The position numbers and the translations under genes were made by a program. Below are positions 9,028-17,405 of a DNA stretch of 64,000 nucleotides, one piece after another. This DNA comes from Bacteriovorax sp. Seq25_V. GTDB lineage: Bacteria; Bdellovibrionota; Bacteriovoracia; Bacteriovoracales; Bacteriovoracaceae. Each line of letters starts with the position of its first letter. The stretch's first letter is position 1. Below the pieces are notes generated by a model. It was not told the DNA's origin. It searched no databases and was given only the letters and a program-made list of their open reading frames with translations. Location of the stretch: contig NZ_AUNI01000015.1 in assembly GCF_000447795.1 (NCBI RefSeq), positions 248,001 through 312,000 on the forward strand, written 5' to 3'.

Positions 9028-9228
9028 ATGTCAACCTTAGAAATAGGTAAAAGAGCAGAGAACAAGGACGTTGATATGGTAAAGCTTGCTGAGCTTTCAG
9101 AGCTAGCTGGTGTACCAATGGAATACATCAAGGAAGAATTACTTCTTGATGGTGAAGAGGTTTCGATGGAAGCGTTAAGATCATCGATGTTGAATCTTCT
9201 TGATCAAACATTCGCAGCTAATAAATAA
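9028..9228 (+). CDS. Small acidic protein of unknown function, monocistronic
   Basis: A 66-residue acidic protein without signal peptide or membrane segment. Residues about 15-66 look helical, with a short helix-turn pattern around LAELSELAGVPMEYIKEEL and then EVSMEALRSSMLNLLD. GGGAG stands eight bases ahead of the ATG. The gene has its own sigma-70-like promoter and its own strong terminator, so it is a free-standing unit, which is unusual for a spurious ORF. I do not recognise the family. The acidic helical character would suit a regulator or adaptor, but nothing in the sequence establishes this. Confidence 0.75.
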   Translation: MSTLEIGKRAENKDVDMVKLAELSELAGVPMEYIKEELLLDGEEVSMEALRSSMLNLLDQTFAANK

Positions 9229-9263
9229 ATTCGAAACATAGGAAATGTTTCTATAAATAAAGA

Positions 9264-9294
9264 GGGGGTCATGCTTTGCATGGCCCTTTTTTTT
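9264..9294 (+). terminator. Rho-independent terminator after the 66-aa protein
   Basis: GGGTCATGC (9266-9274) pairs with GCATGGCCC (9278-9286), including one G-U pair, around a three-base loop. The stem is followed by eight T residues. It separates the small protein from the motility block. Confidence 0.88.
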
Positions 9295-9381
9295 GGCGCC
9301 GTAAAATTTATTGAGTTTTTCTAACTTCCCTAAATTATAGAATCATCAAATTTTGACTCATTTCAGACTTATACTTACTTT

Positions 9382-10044
9382 ATGTTTGAAGACAACGAAA
9401 TTGCAGTATTTGGGCAGGCCGAAAAAAAGAAGAGGCCTTCAGTTCCAAAGAAAATTAAAAAACAGGTATCACGAAAAGAAGCGAGCAGTTTCTTGCAGAA
9501 GGCTCATCTTTGTGTGACAGTTTCTCTACTTGCGACAGTCCTGTATTTGATTCAAGTAAATACCAATCTCTCTTTAGCAATATTTCAAGCTAATTCAGAT
9601 CGAGATGCGATGAAACTATCTTATGAGAAAAAGCTTCAGGCCCTAGAAGGAAAGTTGTCTAAGGCGAATGCAAAGCTTCTCGATTCGGCCTCGCATAGTA
9701 GGATAGATTCAATGCTTAGTGCAGATCTGGCCCAAGAGAATAAGAATCTATTGATGCAATTAAATGATATGCAACGTATGCTTGATTCGGCTAATTCAAA
9801 AATTTCTGACTTAGCGAAACCTACTTCATACGTTAAAAGCTCATCGTCGAGTTCGAGTTCTGGTTCTCGTCAAGAAATAAAGACGAAAAGAAGTGACTAT
9901 AGTTCTTCTAATCCATTTGAGAAAATATTTTCATCTGTTCGAAAACCTGCTGCAGCAGGTTCCACTCTTATATTAGAATCAAGTCCTAAGCCGAAGAAGA
10001 AGGCTGGGGAATCGAGTTGGGAGGATGCAGATGCTGTTTATTAA
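9382..10044 (+). CDS. Single-pass membrane protein with coiled coil and serine-rich tail
   Basis: 220 residues. A basic N-terminal cytoplasmic stretch (about 15-40, rich in Lys and Arg) is followed by one membrane segment (about 43-62). Residues 70-145 are a Leu/Lys/Glu/Asp-rich coiled coil. A low-complexity Ser run near residue 152 and a basic, Pro-containing tail follow. I do not recognise a family. It lies 131 bases ahead of motA on the same strand, so a link to motility or envelope structure is possible but not shown. The ribosome binding site is poor, and the start rests on the first ATG ahead of coding-like sequence. Confidence 0.65.
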   Translation: MFEDNEIAVFGQAEKKKRPSVPKKIKKQVSRKEASSFLQKAHLCVTVSLLATVLYLIQVNTNLSLAIFQANSDRDAMKLSYEKKLQALEGKLSKANAKLLDSASHSRIDSMLSADLAQENKNLLMQLNDMQRMLDSANSKISDLAKPTSYVKSSSSSSSSGSRQEIKTKRSDYSSSNPFEKIFSSVRKPAAAGSTLILESSPKPKKKAGESSWEDADAVY

Positions 10045-10109
10045 CAGTTGATCATTTTAGTTTTGTTTGAATTTTTTTTCCTAGTTTTAGTTATTTATCT
10101 AAATTTTTC

Positions 10110-10136
10110 TAATGTCATGATTACAATTTCCGATAG
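10110..10136 (+). promoter_or_regulatory. Possible sigma-28 (FliA-type) promoter for motAB
   Basis: TAATGTCA (10110-10117), 11 bases, then TCCGATAG (10129-10136). The E. coli consensus is TAAAGTTT, 11 bases, GCCGATAA: six of eight positions match in the -10 box, fewer in the -35 box, and the spacing is exact. The start codon of motA follows 39 bases later. FliA control is expected for motor genes. Confidence 0.4.
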
Positions 10137-10175
10137 TTATCCTGAAACAGTAAAAATTGTTACAGGGAAGTTTTT

Positions 10176-10946
10176 ATGGATATATCTACGGTCATTGGAT
10201 TAGTCGTTGCGATGGTTGCGATCATAGGATCAATTCTTGCGGGGGGGTCACTCATGATCTTCGTCGACGTTCCTTCTGTACTCGTTGTAGGTCTTGGGTT
10301 AATTGGTACAACATTTATTAAGTGGCCAATGGAATCGGTAAAATCAATTGTTCAGATTGGACTAAAATCAATATTTGCAACACCTGCAGATGCGAAACAA
10401 GTAATTTTAAAAATTAAAGACCTTGCAGAACTTGCGAGAAGAGAATCAGTTTTTGCTCTTGAAAAGGCTGAGATTGATGATCCGTTTATGAAGAAGGCGA
10501 TGACACTAGCAGCGGATAACAGACCGCCAGAAGTTATTGCAGCAATCCTTCAAATGGATATCGATTCAATGGAAGCTAGGCATACAACTGGTGCAGATAT
10601 ATTTGGTGGTATGGCAGAAGATGGTCCAGCGATGGGAATGATCGGGACCCTGATTGGTCTGGTACAGATGTTACAGAACTTATCTGATCCATCTGCGATT
10701 GGTCCTGCCATGGCCGTTGCCCTTTTAACGACGTTTTACGGTGCGATTATTGCCAACGTATTTTGTAATCCAATTAAGAATAAAATCAAGTTTAGATCAG
10801 CGGATGAACTAACAGCGATGAATATTGTCGTAGCCGGAACGCTAGGTATTGTAGCAGGTGAGAACCCAAGAATGATTATTGAAAAGTTAAGCTCATTCTT
10901 ACCACCAGCTGAAAGAAATATCGGTGAAGAAGGCGGCGGAGAATAA
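10176..10946 (+). CDS. motA: Flagellar motor stator protein MotA
   Basis: 256 residues with four membrane segments: about 5-24, 29-48, 150-170 and 182-205. The MotA/ExbB-type region around EDGPAMGMIGTLIGLVQML and the following ALLTTFYGAIIANVF are characteristic. MotA and MotB form the ion-driven stator ring that turns the flagellum, with MotA's cytoplasmic loop acting on FliG. The lengths, and the pairing with a periplasmic OmpA-like MotB 28 bases downstream, are normal. GGGAAG lies ahead of the ATG. Whether the stator uses protons or sodium cannot be settled by eye. Confidence 0.95.
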   Translation: MDISTVIGLVVAMVAIIGSILAGGSLMIFVDVPSVLVVGLGLIGTTFIKWPMESVKSIVQIGLKSIFATPADAKQVILKIKDLAELARRESVFALEKAEIDDPFMKKAMTLAADNRPPEVIAAILQMDIDSMEARHTTGADIFGGMAEDGPAMGMIGTLIGLVQMLQNLSDPSAIGPAMAVALLTTFYGAIIANVFCNPIKNKIKFRSADELTAMNIVVAGTLGIVAGENPRMIIEKLSSFLPPAERNIGEEGGGE

Positions 10947-10974
10947 TTTTTAGGCCAATATCACGGAGGACGAA

Positions 10975-11844
10975 ATGGCAGAAGAAGGCGAAAATTTAGG
11001 CGGCGGTGGCGGTGGAGACGATGGTGGTCCTCCAGCGGAAACGAAATGTCCTCCTTGTCCTCCTGGGCTTCCGGGTTGGATGGCGACGTTCTCGGATCTC
11101 GTTACGCTTCTACTAACATTCTTCGTTCTCTTACTTTCATTTGCTAAGACTGAAACAGCAAAGTACGAAGCAGCTCTTGGTTCTATTCGTGATGCTTTTG
11201 GTGGAAACGTTTTAAAGCAAGGTGAAGTTATCCAGCGAGGAAAGTCTCCTGATAATTTTCCAACGATGATGGAATCTCAAACTCCAATTCAACCTTTTCC
11301 AATTGAATTTCTTACAATGGAAGGAATTCTTGATAAGCATGAGATCAATAGAGAGTCTGACGAAGTTCTTAAACAGATGAAATACGATCTCAAAGAGTAC
11401 GATCTGACAGAATCAGTTGATATGTATGAGCAGCCAGAAGGTGTGAAGGTACGTGTAAAAGATAAGATTTACTTCAAGCTTGGAAGTATCGAAATTGAAG
11501 ATACAAAAGTTGCAGTACCTGTTTATGCACGTCTAATTAAACTTCTTAGTGATACTAAGTGGAAAGTTTTTGTCGTTGGACATGCTGCTCGTGGTGAAGT
11601 TGCAATAGATGGCAAGAGTGATGCGTACGAGTTATCTGCAGCAAGAGCAATGGCCGTTTCAAGATCTCTTATTAGAAGAGGTGTCTCGCCTGATAAGATT
11701 ACAACAGTCTTTTATGGTGATACTCAGACAACAAATATTCCTGGACGTTCAAGGTCTGAAATTGATGCCGAGAATAGAAGAGTTGAATTTATTTTAAGAA
11801 AAACTGATTTGCAAAATGATGGGCATAAAGTAGATTCTCATTAA
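10975..11844 (+). CDS. motB: Flagellar motor stator protein MotB
   Basis: 289 residues. A Gly-rich acidic N-terminus leads to the signature PGWMATFSDLVTLLLTFF, where Asp41 is the ion-carrying residue and residues about 41-57 form the only membrane helix. A plug-like and linker region follows. The C-terminal OmpA-like peptidoglycan-binding domain (about 185-280) shows VVGHAA, LSAARAMAVSRSL, RRGVSPDKI and ENRRVEFIL. It anchors the stator to the cell wall. CGGAGG precedes the ATG at 10975. The next gene starts 2 bases after the stop. Confidence 0.95.
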   Translation: MAEEGENLGGGGGGDDGGPPAETKCPPCPPGLPGWMATFSDLVTLLLTFFVLLLSFAKTETAKYEAALGSIRDAFGGNVLKQGEVIQRGKSPDNFPTMMESQTPIQPFPIEFLTMEGILDKHEINRESDEVLKQMKYDLKEYDLTESVDMYEQPEGVKVRVKDKIYFKLGSIEIEDTKVAVPVYARLIKLLSDTKWKVFVVGHAARGEVAIDGKSDAYELSAARAMAVSRSLIRRGVSPDKITTVFYGDTQTTNIPGRSRSEIDAENRRVEFILRKTDLQNDGHKVDSH

Positions 11845-11846
11845 TC

Positions 11847-12728
11847 ATGAAGCCTCTAACTAAGTTTTGTTCAATAAATTCATATCATTCAATAAAGGAG
11901 CTCCTAAATCAGGAGCTTCATTTTTCTGCTGCTTTATTAAAAAAACATTTACCAAAGAAGTTTCTAGAAAAGTCTGTTCGGGCTCAGGACGAAATAGAGC
12001 TTCCTCTTGATCTTGTGAATAATAATTTTATCAACCCAAGATATGAAGGTAACGAAATTCAAGTTATATTTGAAGATCAAGACTTCATCGTTCTTAACAA
12101 GCCTGCCGGGATACATGGTCACGCACTTGAATATAGTGAAGATATAACTGTTTTAAATTTTCTCCGTTCATATAAAAATTTAAAATTCCTTGCTGGGAAA
12201 AGTGATAATAGCGAAAGGGGATTACTGTATCGCTTGGATTTTGAAACGAGCGGGGTTTTGATTTTTGTAAAAGATGAATCTCTACACAGAGAGCTTCGTG
12301 AGAATTTCTCATCGCTGATGAAAGAAAAAACCTACCTTGCACTAATCGAAGGTAAGCTTGAAATTGATCGTGAAGTTAGAAACTATCTTCAAGGAAGCTC
12401 AAGCAAAGGTGCGGTTGTCAAAGAAGATTTGAGCGGACAACTTTGTATCGCTCATATGAAGACTGTTAAAGTTATTGGAGATAAAACCCTTGTTGAGGTA
12501 AATCTGCAAACTGGATTTAGGCATCAAATAAGAGTACAACTAGCACTACTTGGACATCCTATTGTTGGAGATTCTCTTTACGGCGCACAAAGCGCAAGCC
12601 GTATGTTTCTACATGCTCTAAAATATTCCTTAGAATGTCGTGGAGAGAAGAGAACTTTCTACGCGTTAGAAGATAAACTATTTTGTGACTTCTTGAACAC
12701 GGATAGTTTGTTGGAAGTGTCTCGATAA
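11847..12728 (+). CDS. RluA-family RNA pseudouridine synthase
   Basis: 293 residues. The catalytic motif reads YRLDFETSG with Asp131, which is the nucleophile of the RluA family (usually HRLDxxTSG). NKPAGIHGH (84-92), GFRHQIRVQLALLGHPIVGD and LYGAQ are also family features. The N-terminal 60 residues could be a diverged S4-like RNA-binding domain. The specific target uridine in rRNA or tRNA cannot be assigned. The gene starts 2 bases past motB with no ribosome binding site of its own, so it is probably translationally coupled to it. Its 3' end overlaps the convergent gene by 51 bases. Confidence 0.88.
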   Translation: MKPLTKFCSINSYHSIKELLNQELHFSAALLKKHLPKKFLEKSVRAQDEIELPLDLVNNNFINPRYEGNEIQVIFEDQDFIVLNKPAGIHGHALEYSEDITVLNFLRSYKNLKFLAGKSDNSERGLLYRLDFETSGVLIFVKDESLHRELRENFSSLMKEKTYLALIEGKLEIDREVRNYLQGSSSKGAVVKEDLSGQLCIAHMKTVKVIGDKTLVEVNLQTGFRHQIRVQLALLGHPIVGDSLYGAQSASRMFLHALKYSLECRGEKRTFYALEDKLFCDFLNTDSLLEVSR

Positions 12729-13178
12729 ATTTGAAACTTCTTTCATATTCTTAATATTCGCCACGTGCTGACCTTCACTCATTGAGTTCAAAGTGAGGTG
12801 AGGGTGAATCAGTCGAAAACTAATTATATTGGTGCGACTCAAACTCTCTTCGAGGGAGTATCTAGAAATACTCGCATATGAATTAGCTAGCGCCTTATAC
12901 ATTTTCTCTCTTAAGATTTTTGGGTCTTTAAGCTTGGGATCGATAACCTTTGGATCGACTTTCGTTTCAATTAATAAGTTGTTTCCATTACATTTCATTT
13001 CCCATGCATCGTTCATATATTTATTCAGTCTCACCATAACAGACTTGCACGAAGTAGGGATCATCGATTCCGCTCTTTTTGAAAAGAATCCTTTGTCTCG
13101 TAACTGAAAAAGGAAGATCGCCATAAAGAGGATTCCGACCATAAGTATAGGATTTTTCATCAATGATTTTAGTATCAT
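12678..13178 (-). CDS. Single-pass membrane protein of unknown function
   Basis: 166 residues from the ATG at 13178, preceded by GAGAG. One membrane segment lies near residues 10-25, followed by a short basic stretch and a soluble domain with Asp/Lys/Pro-rich repeats (DPKVIDPKLKDPK, about residues 72-84) and two cysteines. I do not recognise a family. The annotated frame opens upstream at 13322, but that extension reads poorly and would run into the divergent WYL gene, so I prefer the inner start. The 3' end overlaps the convergent pseudouridine synthase by 51 bases, which lowers confidence slightly. Confidence 0.6.
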   Translation of the reverse strand: MILKSLMKNPILMVGILFMAIFLFQLRDKGFFSKRAESMIPTSCKSVMVRLNKYMNDAWEMKCNGNNLLIETKVDPKVIDPKLKDPKILREKMYKALANSYASISRYSLEESLSRTNIISFRLIHPHLTLNSMSEGQHVANIKNMKEVSNLSRHFQQTIRVQEVTK

Positions 13179-13268
13179 AGAGTTATTATCTCTCACTTTT
13201 CTATAAAAATCACTAAAGGAAAAAAACGCAATACCCGATAAGAAACATAGGTTATTAATGGAGCATAC

Positions 13269-14051
13269 ATGACAAACAATTGCGCTGAAGTCAGTGACGT
13301 ATTCTGGAACACTCTTTTTCATCTGGAAGAGCTAAGGGTCCCAACGAAACTAAGTGAATTTTTAAACGAACATGATATTGAAAGAGACACTTTCTTTATC
13401 TTCCTTGAGCAAGCACACTATTTTGGACTAATCGTAAATCTCCAAGAAGAAGCTGAAGGATATAAAATCCTTCCTCTATCTTGGCATAAAGAGTTTGGCG
13501 ATCAAATAATTCAAAAAAGCTTTTACCGAGAACTTGCTGCTGATCTACAAAATTGTATTGAGACAAATCGTATTTGTAACTTGAGCTATAAGAATGATAC
13601 AGAGATGGAAATTAGGCCCTGGAGGCTTTTGTTTCTTGATAATTCCCTAACTCTTATTGGTGAAGATATAAAGACAAAGCGTCTGCTTACGATTGAGATG
13701 GATGAGATTAGTGAGATGGAAGTAAGAGGGGATGATTACAAATCCTTCTTTTCAAGACTTGAAGTCGAAGATTTTATCAATGCCATGCGATTAGTCGCGG
13801 GAAGTGATGAAAGGCTAGTTATTAAAATACAATATGGAAGTGAGATTCAAATGCCAAGTGAGTTGATCTTTCTTGGAAATCCATACACAACAACAAATCA
13901 GTATGGTGATGTCATCTGGGCCGCCTCTGTAGAGAAGTCAGATTATCTTTACGAATGGTTATTTTCTATTCGAGATAAGATTGATATTCTTGATCCCACA
14001 AGTATCAAAGATGAATTTGAATACTTTTGCAGTATGAGAAATGCTGCTTAA
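13269..14051 (+). CDS. WYL-domain protein, putative transcriptional regulator
   Basis: 260 residues. Residues about 100-160 form a WYL-like core: NLSYKNDTEMEIRPWRLLF, then DNSLTLIGED and RLLTIEMDEISEMEV, in place of the usual WYLIGxD pattern. The N-terminus (about 20-70) is helical and could hold a winged helix. WYL proteins typically bind nucleic acid or small ligands and regulate transcription. A C-terminal part (about 170-255) matches the usual WYL C-terminal extension. GGAG precedes the ATG. The gene diverges from the membrane protein upstream, with 90 bases between them. The target is unknown. Confidence 0.7.
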   Translation: MTNNCAEVSDVFWNTLFHLEELRVPTKLSEFLNEHDIERDTFFIFLEQAHYFGLIVNLQEEAEGYKILPLSWHKEFGDQIIQKSFYRELAADLQNCIETNRICNLSYKNDTEMEIRPWRLLFLDNSLTLIGEDIKTKRLLTIEMDEISEMEVRGDDYKSFFSRLEVEDFINAMRLVAGSDERLVIKIQYGSEIQMPSELIFLGNPYTTTNQYGDVIWAASVEKSDYLYEWLFSIRDKIDILDPTSIKDEFEYFCSMRNAA

Positions 14052-14059
14052 GGCTTTTC

Positions 14060-14689
14060 GTGACAAATCAAAATGAAAAAAATGCGAATAAGGGGATGGA
14101 AATTTCAAAAAGTTTCTATCTCCTTTCTTTTTTGCCTGCGATTGCGTACTGGTATCTTGAGGAAAATTACTCCATAAAGATTGCTGTTATTGGAGGAATG
14201 GGATTAGCTTGTATCGAGATCTTACTCGAGCTTTTCTTTGTAAGACATGTTCATTCACTGAGTAAACTAAATTTTGTTCTCTTATTTATTCTTGGACCTA
14301 TATCCTTAATTGGGGAAGATGGATTGTGGTTTAAGTTACAACCAATGTTTACAGGAATAATTCTCTATCTCTATCTTTTTATTCAAGGCCTTCGTGGAGA
14401 GAGCTTGATGTGGACGATGTCTAAAGATATGAATATGAAAATGAAAGTACCAAAAGAAGTTCTACTCGTATTAGAAAGGCATATGGCGTTCTTTTTACTT
14501 TTGTTCGGACTCTTTATGGGAGTTCTTGCCAAGTATTACTCAACTTCAATATGGGCATTTTTTAAAACAATAGGTTTCTATATCTGTTTTGGCATCTTTA
14601 TGATTGCAGAGATGTTCTACTTCCGTTTTGTTATATCAAAACGATTTACATCAAGTCTGGTCGATCACCACAAGGATAAGAACCAATAA
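14060..14689 (+). CDS. YciB/IspZ-like inner membrane protein
   Basis: About 209 residues with five or more membrane segments. The layout and phrases such as FLPAIAYWYLEENYSIKIAV, ILGPISLIGEDGLWFKLQP and FFLLLFGLFMG fit the YciB septation/cell-envelope family; WAFFKTIGFY near the C-terminus is typical. YciB proteins influence cell length and envelope properties, though the mechanism is not firmly known. GTG at 14060 has AAGG upstream; a later ATG at 14096 has the same stretch too close, so the start is uncertain by 12 codons. Its 3' end overlaps pheA (convergent) by 44 bases. Confidence 0.75.
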   Translation: MTNQNEKNANKGMEISKSFYLLSFLPAIAYWYLEENYSIKIAVIGGMGLACIEILLELFFVRHVHSLSKLNFVLLFILGPISLIGEDGLWFKLQPMFTGIILYLYLFIQGLRGESLMWTMSKDMNMKMKVPKEVLLVLERHMAFFLLLFGLFMGVLAKYYSTSIWAFFKTIGFYICFGIFMIAEMFYFRFVISKRFTSSLVDHHKDKNQ

Positions 14690-15482
14690 TTTTAATACTT
14701 GTTGCATGTTCTTCAAGATTCTTTAAGCAAGTCTTTGTGTTTTGGTCATCGAGACTTCCCATGAAATCGATATAGAAAATATACATAAATGGGTTTTCTG
14801 GAATTGGTCTTGATTCAAGCTTCGTAAGGTTAATATTATTATTTGAAAACTCTTGTAGGCAGCCAAGAAGTGCCCCCGGGTGGTGTTTGGTACAAAATGC
14901 AATACTTGTTTTTATGTTGCCAACTACTGTCGGTCTTTCATTTTCCTTCACGAAAACTAGAAAGCGAGTAAGGTTATTTTTTACTTTCTGTACATCGTCA
15001 GAAATAATATCAAGTCCATAATACTCAGAGCATAGACGAGAGCTGATAGTTCCTGTCTCATGGTCGTTTGATTCACTTAGTAATTTAGCTGCTCCAGCCG
15101 TGTCGTATTCAGGGATTGCTTGGATCCCATGTCTTTTTAAGAAGTCATGGCACTGGGCAAGGGCTATTGGGTGAGAGTATACTTTTTTAAGATTCTCTAG
15201 TTTTGTTCCCTTAGTTGCAAGTAGACAATGCTTAATTGGGAGATAGAGTTCCCCAATTGCGTAGAAGTGATACTTGAAAATCAAGTCCATATTGACATCG
15301 ACATTTCCAACGATACTATTTTCAATCGGGAGAATCGCGGCTGCGACTTCTTTTTGATCAAGCGCTTCACAAACGTCTTCACTAAGTGCTAAACCTGTTG
15401 GGATTATATTTTCTTTGCCGAAGTATTTATAGAGAGCTTCTTCTGAATATGAACCTTTAGTACCTTGAAATGCAATTTTCAA
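14646..15482 (-). CDS. pheA: Prephenate dehydratase
   Basis: 278 residues. The catalytic domain (about 1-180) starts MKIAFQGTKGSYSEEA and contains AAILPIENSIVGNV, SHPIALAQC and the conserved TRFLVF. The C-terminal ACT domain (about 190-270), with LESRPIP, gives feedback by phenylalanine. It makes phenylpyruvate from prephenate. There is no chorismate mutase domain fused here, unlike E. coli PheA; that activity is carried by the DAHP synthase gene of the same operon. It starts in the ATGA overlap with the tyrA stop and is the last gene of the operon. Confidence 0.95.
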   Translation of the reverse strand: MKIAFQGTKGSYSEEALYKYFGKENIIPTGLALSEDVCEALDQKEVAAAILPIENSIVGNVDVNMDLIFKYHFYAIGELYLPIKHCLLATKGTKLENLKKVYSHPIALAQCHDFLKRHGIQAIPEYDTAGAAKLLSESNDHETGTISSRLCSEYYGLDIISDDVQKVKNNLTRFLVFVKENERPTVVGNIKTSIAFCTKHHPGALLGCLQEFSNNNINLTKLESRPIPENPFMYIFYIDFMGSLDDQNTKTCLKNLEEHATSIKIIGSYPCGDRPDLM

Positions 15483-16207
15483 TCTTCTAACCTTTGTAAT
15501 ACTTTATTTAAGCAGTCTTTGAAACCTTCAGTCGTCTCTTTTGCAAAACGATTGTACTTATTCATATCTTGAAATAATTGCCATGAATCGTTTTCAACTG
15601 TCTCTAAGATTTTAAGTAATCTTCGATAACCTTTTGTATCGATTTCTTGTGGTGTTGATTCAAAGTCAATAAGTACGCGACCAATTAGGTGGGCGAGGTT
15701 AAGGGACTTAGCTATTTGTCTATCATGCTCTTCGGGTGTTACCTCGACAACCTTAAGACCATTTGTTTTTAAGTATGAACTAATCTTGTCGTACAGATCG
15801 TCATTAATTCTGATTTTAGAAATAACGATCTTTGAACCAAAGACAGTATCTTTTGCAGAATCTGGACCAAACATAGGGTGGGTTGCCAATATTTGAACAG
15901 ATTGTGGAAGATTTTTTTGCATGATCTCAACAGGGATTTCTTTAACTGAACAAACGTCAATAACAAGAGCACCATCTTTTAAAAGTGGTGAAATTTCTTT
16001 AATACAGCTTTCAAAAGCGCTAATTGGAACAAATGGAATTATTGCATCACACTCGCATACCTCTTTGAGTGTGGAAGCAGTGGCCCTGAGTTTTTTTATT
16101 TCATCAGTATGATCAACTAGGTCATATACAAGAACATCAAAGTCTTGAGCAAGATATCGTGTGATAAGTTTTCCTAATCGTCCAAAACCAATGATTCCAA
16201 TTTTCAT
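15479..16207 (-). CDS. tyrA: Prephenate (or arogenate) dehydrogenase
   Basis: 242 residues, a compact form. The N-terminal Rossmann fold shows GIIGFGRLGKLI and a matching acidic residue in VLVYD, consistent with NAD binding. ATHPMFGPDSA is the usual TyrA active-site stretch around the catalytic His. It lacks an ACT domain and a chorismate mutase domain. It produces 4-hydroxyphenylpyruvate from prephenate, or tyrosine from arogenate; the sequence alone does not decide. It overlaps the aminotransferase stop by one base and the pheA start by four, indicating tight co-translation. Confidence 0.92.
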   Translation of the reverse strand: MKIGIIGFGRLGKLITRYLAQDFDVLVYDLVDHTDEIKKLRATASTLKEVCECDAIIPFVPISAFESCIKEISPLLKDGALVIDVCSVKEIPVEIMQKNLPQSVQILATHPMFGPDSAKDTVFGSKIVISKIRINDDLYDKISSYLKTNGLKVVEVTPEEHDRQIAKSLNLAHLIGRVLIDFESTPQEIDTKGYRRLLKILETVENDSWQLFQDMNKYNRFAKETTEGFKDCLNKVLQRLED

Positions 16208-17373
16208 TATGCAAGTACCTTCGCAATTTGTTCGTATGCTTGTTTTAGCTCATCGATAGAGGCAGTGTAGGCGAGTCTAATAAAACCTTCTTGCCCGAAA
16301 GCCGAGCCTGGAACAAGAGCTACTTTGGCATCTCTTATTAGTAGCTCAACCATCTCTGCAGAGTTTTTAACGAGACCTGATTTGATATATTTTGAAATAT
16401 CTAAGAATAAGTAGAAAGCCCCTTCTGGTTTGTGACAGTCAAATAGCTTAGAAAATAATTCAAATGTAATATCTCTTCTCTTCTTCATTTCTTCAACAAG
16501 AGGAAAAGATATCTGTTCGTGAATGGCCAAAGCATCGACTGCTCCTAGTTGTGTAAATGGAGCAACGTTACCGCAAAGGTGTCCTTGGAATTTATCAATC
16601 TCTTTGATAACGACTTCATTGGCAATCATATAACCAAGTCTAAAACCAGTCATGCAAAATGTTTTAGAGAAACTCTGAATACAAATTGTACGCTCAAACA
16701 AATCTTCACTTAATGTATTAATTGCTACGAACTTTCTATCATAAGTTAATGATTCATAAGCTTCGTCTGCTATAATCCATAGGTTGTGTTCTTTTGCAAT
16801 TTCACCAAGAGCTAAAAGTTCTTTTTCATTGTAAACAATTCCTGTCGGATTGTTTGGCGTATTTATATAGATTGCTTTTGAGTTTTTAGAGACGGCTGCC
16901 TTTATGGCATCAAGGTCTAAGTGGAAATCTTTTTGACTTGGAACAAATTTACTTACTCCTCCTGCAAGCTTAACAGACTCAGGAATAGTCACCCAGTAGG
17001 GAACTGGAATAATAACTTCATCACCATCATTTAAAATTGCTTGAAAAGCATTGTAGATAATTTGCTTAGATCCATTTCCTACAAGAATATTTTGAGCTCC
17101 GATTACCGTACCAGTTCTCGCAAAAAAGTATTTTGCGATGGCGTCACGAAGCTCTCTTTCTCCACTAACTAGTGAGTATTTTGTTCTTCCGCTATCAAGT
17201 GCTTTCTTTGTTGCATTTAAAACAACTTCTGGAGTTTTAAAATCAGGCTCTCCAACATTGAGGCCAATAATTTTTTCACCTTTTTCTCTTAACTCTGTGA
17301 TGGCCTGGGCAATAGAAATGCTCCCTGAGGGAGCAATTGCTAGAATTTTATTTGATAAGTCCGATTTATTCAT
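16207..17373 (-). CDS. aspC: Class I aminotransferase, aspartate/prephenate type
   Basis: 388 residues, a full-length fold type I PLP enzyme. NVGEPDFKTP, TPNNPTG (171-177), DEAYESL and SFSKTFCMTGFRLGYM are class I signatures; Lys237 in SFSK is the PLP-binding residue. Sitting between the DAHP synthase and tyrA genes suggests it takes part in tyrosine and phenylalanine formation. Some class 1-beta aspartate aminotransferases also act on prephenate, which would open the arogenate route; this is inference. A 32-base spacer separates it from the upstream synthase gene. Confidence 0.92.
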   Translation of the reverse strand: MNKSDLSNKILAIAPSGSISIAQAITELREKGEKIIGLNVGEPDFKTPEVVLNATKKALDSGRTKYSLVSGERELRDAIAKYFFARTGTVIGAQNILVGNGSKQIIYNAFQAILNDGDEVIIPVPYWVTIPESVKLAGGVSKFVPSQKDFHLDLDAIKAAVSKNSKAIYINTPNNPTGIVYNEKELLALGEIAKEHNLWIIADEAYESLTYDRKFVAINTLSEDLFERTICIQSFSKTFCMTGFRLGYMIANEVVIKEIDKFQGHLCGNVAPFTQLGAVDALAIHEQISFPLVEEMKKRRDITFELFSKLFDCHKPEGAFYLFLDISKYIKSGLVKNSAEMVELLIRDAKVALVPGSAFGQEGFIRLAYTASIDELKQAYEQIAKVLA

Positions 17374-17405
17374 TTAGTTCTCATTGTTATGATTTACTAA
17401 ATATT

